A stretch of DNA of 64,000 nt, from assembly GCA_008704415.1 (NCBI GenBank), contig VXIS01000020.1:62001-126000 (forward strand). Direction: 5' to 3'. A program made the position numbers and the translations under genes. The DNA is from Sphaerosporella brunnea (Eukaryota; Ascomycota; Pezizomycetes; Pezizales; Pyronemataceae). Below the pieces are notes generated by a model. It saw nothing but the letters and a program-made list of their open reading frames with translations, ran no database searches and had not been told where the DNA came from. Position 1 is the first letter of the stretch. Each line of letters opens with the position of its first letter. Shown here piece by piece: positions 62,593 through 64,000 of the stretch.

Positions 62593-63738
62593 CTAAGCAC
62601 GCCGCATCACATCGTCGCCAGGCCGCTGCTGTGCAGGATGACGGCGACGCAGTTCGCCCGGGGGCTCCCGCTCTGAGCACGTATCCATATCTTCCGCTCC
62701 CTCCGCCGCTATCTGCCGCAACCTTTCTCTCGCTCTCTCCCGTAACCTCTCCAGTTCTTGTACCCGTCCCTGCAATTCACTCTGTCCCCGCTCTCTCCAA
62801 GACGGGTGCCACTCAGCGCGCTCCCTTGCCAGCTGCTCCCTCCCAGCGCGCTCCCTTGCCAGCTGCTCCCTCCCAGCGCGCTCCCTCGCCAACTGTTGCA
62901 TCACCTCAATGCGCCGTTGCTCCCTCTCAGCGCGTTCACTTGCCAGCCGTTGCTCCCTTGCAATGCGATCCCTCGCCAGCTGCTCCCTCGTCAGCTGCTC
63001 CCTCGCCAGCTGCTCCCTCTCAGCGCGCTGCCTTGCTAGCCGTTGTTCCCTTGCAGCGCGCTCCCTCGCCAGGTGCTCCATCTCAGCGCGCTCCCTTGCC
63101 AGCTGCCTGTCTAGATTTCTGTAGAACCGACGATCCTCGAAACGCTGTATCGCTTCTCCTCGATCCCGTTGAAGCCGCTCTGCATCCCTTTCTATCCGCG
63201 ACAACTCGTTGCAGAGATCATCATCCCAGTGGTCCAAATTCGGTAGCGAGCTAAGTGTGGCACCGGTCGCCGCAAGGGTTTCCAGGATACGGGCGTGGAT
63301 CGCCGCGCTCCTGGCCACCACGAGTGGCGCAGCTTCGCTTGCTTCGGAGTCGGAATCTTCGGATTCCTCGGACCCCTCTGAGGCCTCAGAGTCCTCGGAA
63401 TCCGAGCTGTCACTCTCGGAACTGGAATCGGAATCGGAATCGGAATCTTCGGAATCGTCTTCCGAATCTAAGTGAAGATCGATGCTGGGGTCGTCGTCGT
63501 CTTCGGAATCGTCGTCTTCGGAGTCACTGTCGGCGACGGCGGGTGTGAGTTCCAATCCAGCGATGGCGGTAACAGTGCCCACGATCACGGTGCGGCAGAG
63601 CGGACAGGTAGGACTGCGCCGCCGTCTAAGTCGCCAGGCAGCGATGCAGGTAATGCAGAAGGTACTGTGATTGCATGGAAGCAGCAGAATGGCGGTCGAT
63701 TCTTGCAAGGGGTCGGTGCAGACGCTGCAATCGGGCAT
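62593..63738 (-). CDS. RING-finger protein with long repetitive coiled coil
   Basis: One exon, 381 residues from the ATG at 63738. Residues 1-50 are a C3HC4 RING: MPDCSVCTDPL, LLLPCNHSTFCITCIAAW and CPLCRTVIVG, so a probable E3 ubiquitin ligase. A very acidic Ser/Asp/Glu tract follows at about 65-135. Residues about 190-340 are an uninterrupted charged helix built of short repeats such as LARERAEREQ, LAREQLTREQ and LARERAGREQ, which would form a long coiled coil or single helix. At DNA level it contains exact 30-base repeats. A typical substrate-binding domain is absent, so the target is unknown. The frame is open to 63936, but no ATG precedes 63738. Confidence 0.8.
   Translation of the reverse strand: MPDCSVCTDPLQESTAILLLPCNHSTFCITCIAAWRLRRRRSPTCPLCRTVIVGTVTAIAGLELTPAVADSDSEDDDSEDDDDPSIDLHLDSEDDSEDSDSDSDSSSESDSSDSEDSEASEGSEESEDSDSEASEAAPLVVARSAAIHARILETLAATGATLSSLPNLDHWDDDLCNELSRIERDAERLQRDRGEAIQRFEDRRFYRNLDRQLARERAEMEHLARERAAREQRLARQRAEREQLAREQLTREQLARDRIAREQRLASERAEREQRRIEVMQQLARERAGREQLARERAGREQLARERAEWHPSWRERGQSELQGRVQELERLRERARERLRQIAAEGAEDMDTCSEREPPGELRRRHPAQQRPGDDVMRRA
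62821..62880 (-). repeat. 30-base tandem repeat in the RING gene
   Basis: Two perfect copies of a 30-base unit, followed by a diverged third copy from 62881. In the minus frame each encodes ten residues, with core ARERAGREQL. The unit length is a multiple of three, so copy-number change keeps the frame. Confidence 0.9.
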
Positions 63739-64000
63739 TGCGGCGGTGGTGGTGGTAGTTGTGAAGCGTAGAGAGGGGGAGGTTTGCGGCTGCGGCGGGT
63801 TTGACGTGGTGGGGTGTGGTGCCTGGCGCAGTGCAGGCGCGTACGATAGTTGCGATAAAGTGGTGAGGGCGGCTGAGGGTCCATGCTGGCAGTCACGTGG
63901 GAGCGCGTCGAGAGCGAGTCCTCTCTCGTGAACCAATGAAGGTTTGAGTGATGATGGGTATGTAGGAATTAAGTTTCTGGAATGTTGATGGGGGGGCTCA
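63739..64000. other. 5' flank of the RING gene
   Basis: Upstream of the RING gene start to the window edge. No further gene seen. Confidence 0.6.

Noticed and set aside
62505..63254. 249-codon plus-strand Pro/Ser-rich frame
   Set aside because: Opposite strand of the RING gene repeat helix; its apparent repeats are the same DNA units, and the RING frame has clear domains.

Overview
The window is nuclear DNA of a filamentous ascomycete (Pezizomycotina). Most genes are broken by short introns of about 50 to 90 bases with GT-AG or occasional GC-AG ends. The gene content is fungal: Pal1, a fungal Med15, a GT90/CAP10 protein, a Set1-complex PHD protein, Dfg10 and Ark1/Prk1. The intergenic DNA is rich in homopolymers and simple repeats. 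I cannot fix the class from sequence alone. I support 19 protein-coding genes, two decayed loci and one intron-containing tRNA.

Layout, left to right. 0-10 kb: the 3' part of a Pal1-family gene (+), an AMP-forming acyl-CoA ligase (+), a small Whi5/Nrm1-like repressor candidate (+), a frame-disrupted cupin locus (-), an NT-C2 domain gene (-) and Mediator subunit Med31 (+). 10-20 kb: the PHD protein Spp1 (+), a nucleoside hydrolase (-) divergent from a ferric-reductase/NOX-like oxidoreductase (+), and a large intronless GT90 membrane protein (+). 20-35 kb: a cysteine-rich/LIM protein (+), a 3.3 kb gene-free leader region, Mediator subunit Med15 (+), a cysteine-rich membrane-anchored secreted protein (+) and a CAP/PR-1 secreted protein (+). 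34.8-45 kb, all minus: a PLP aminotransferase of the ACC-synthase type, the SMC5/6 subunit Nse3 and the TBP remodeller Mot1. 45-54.5 kb: tRNA-Phe(GAA) with an intron (-), an Ark1/Prk1-type kinase (+) and a Dfg10-type polyprenol reductase (+). 56.9-64 kb: ribosomal protein uL13/L16 (+), RNA polymerase III subunit Rpc11 (-) divergent from an ankyrin protein (+), a decayed ORF (+) and a RING protein with a repetitive coiled coil (-).

The genes are mostly independent housekeeping functions, not a pathway cluster. Transcription is over-represented (Med31, Med15, Spp1, Mot1, Rpc11, the Whi5-like candidate), but strands and spacing give no sign of co-regulation. I see no CRISPR array, no intact transposon and no secondary-metabolite cluster. 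The unusual points are at gene-structure level: an 8-base internal exon inside a catalytic motif, three GC-AG introns, 8- and 18-base exons at the start of Mot1, a 29-bp palindromic repeat present twice 46 kb apart, and two loci with disrupted frames. Exon borders were set by hand from splice signals, reading phase and family conservation.
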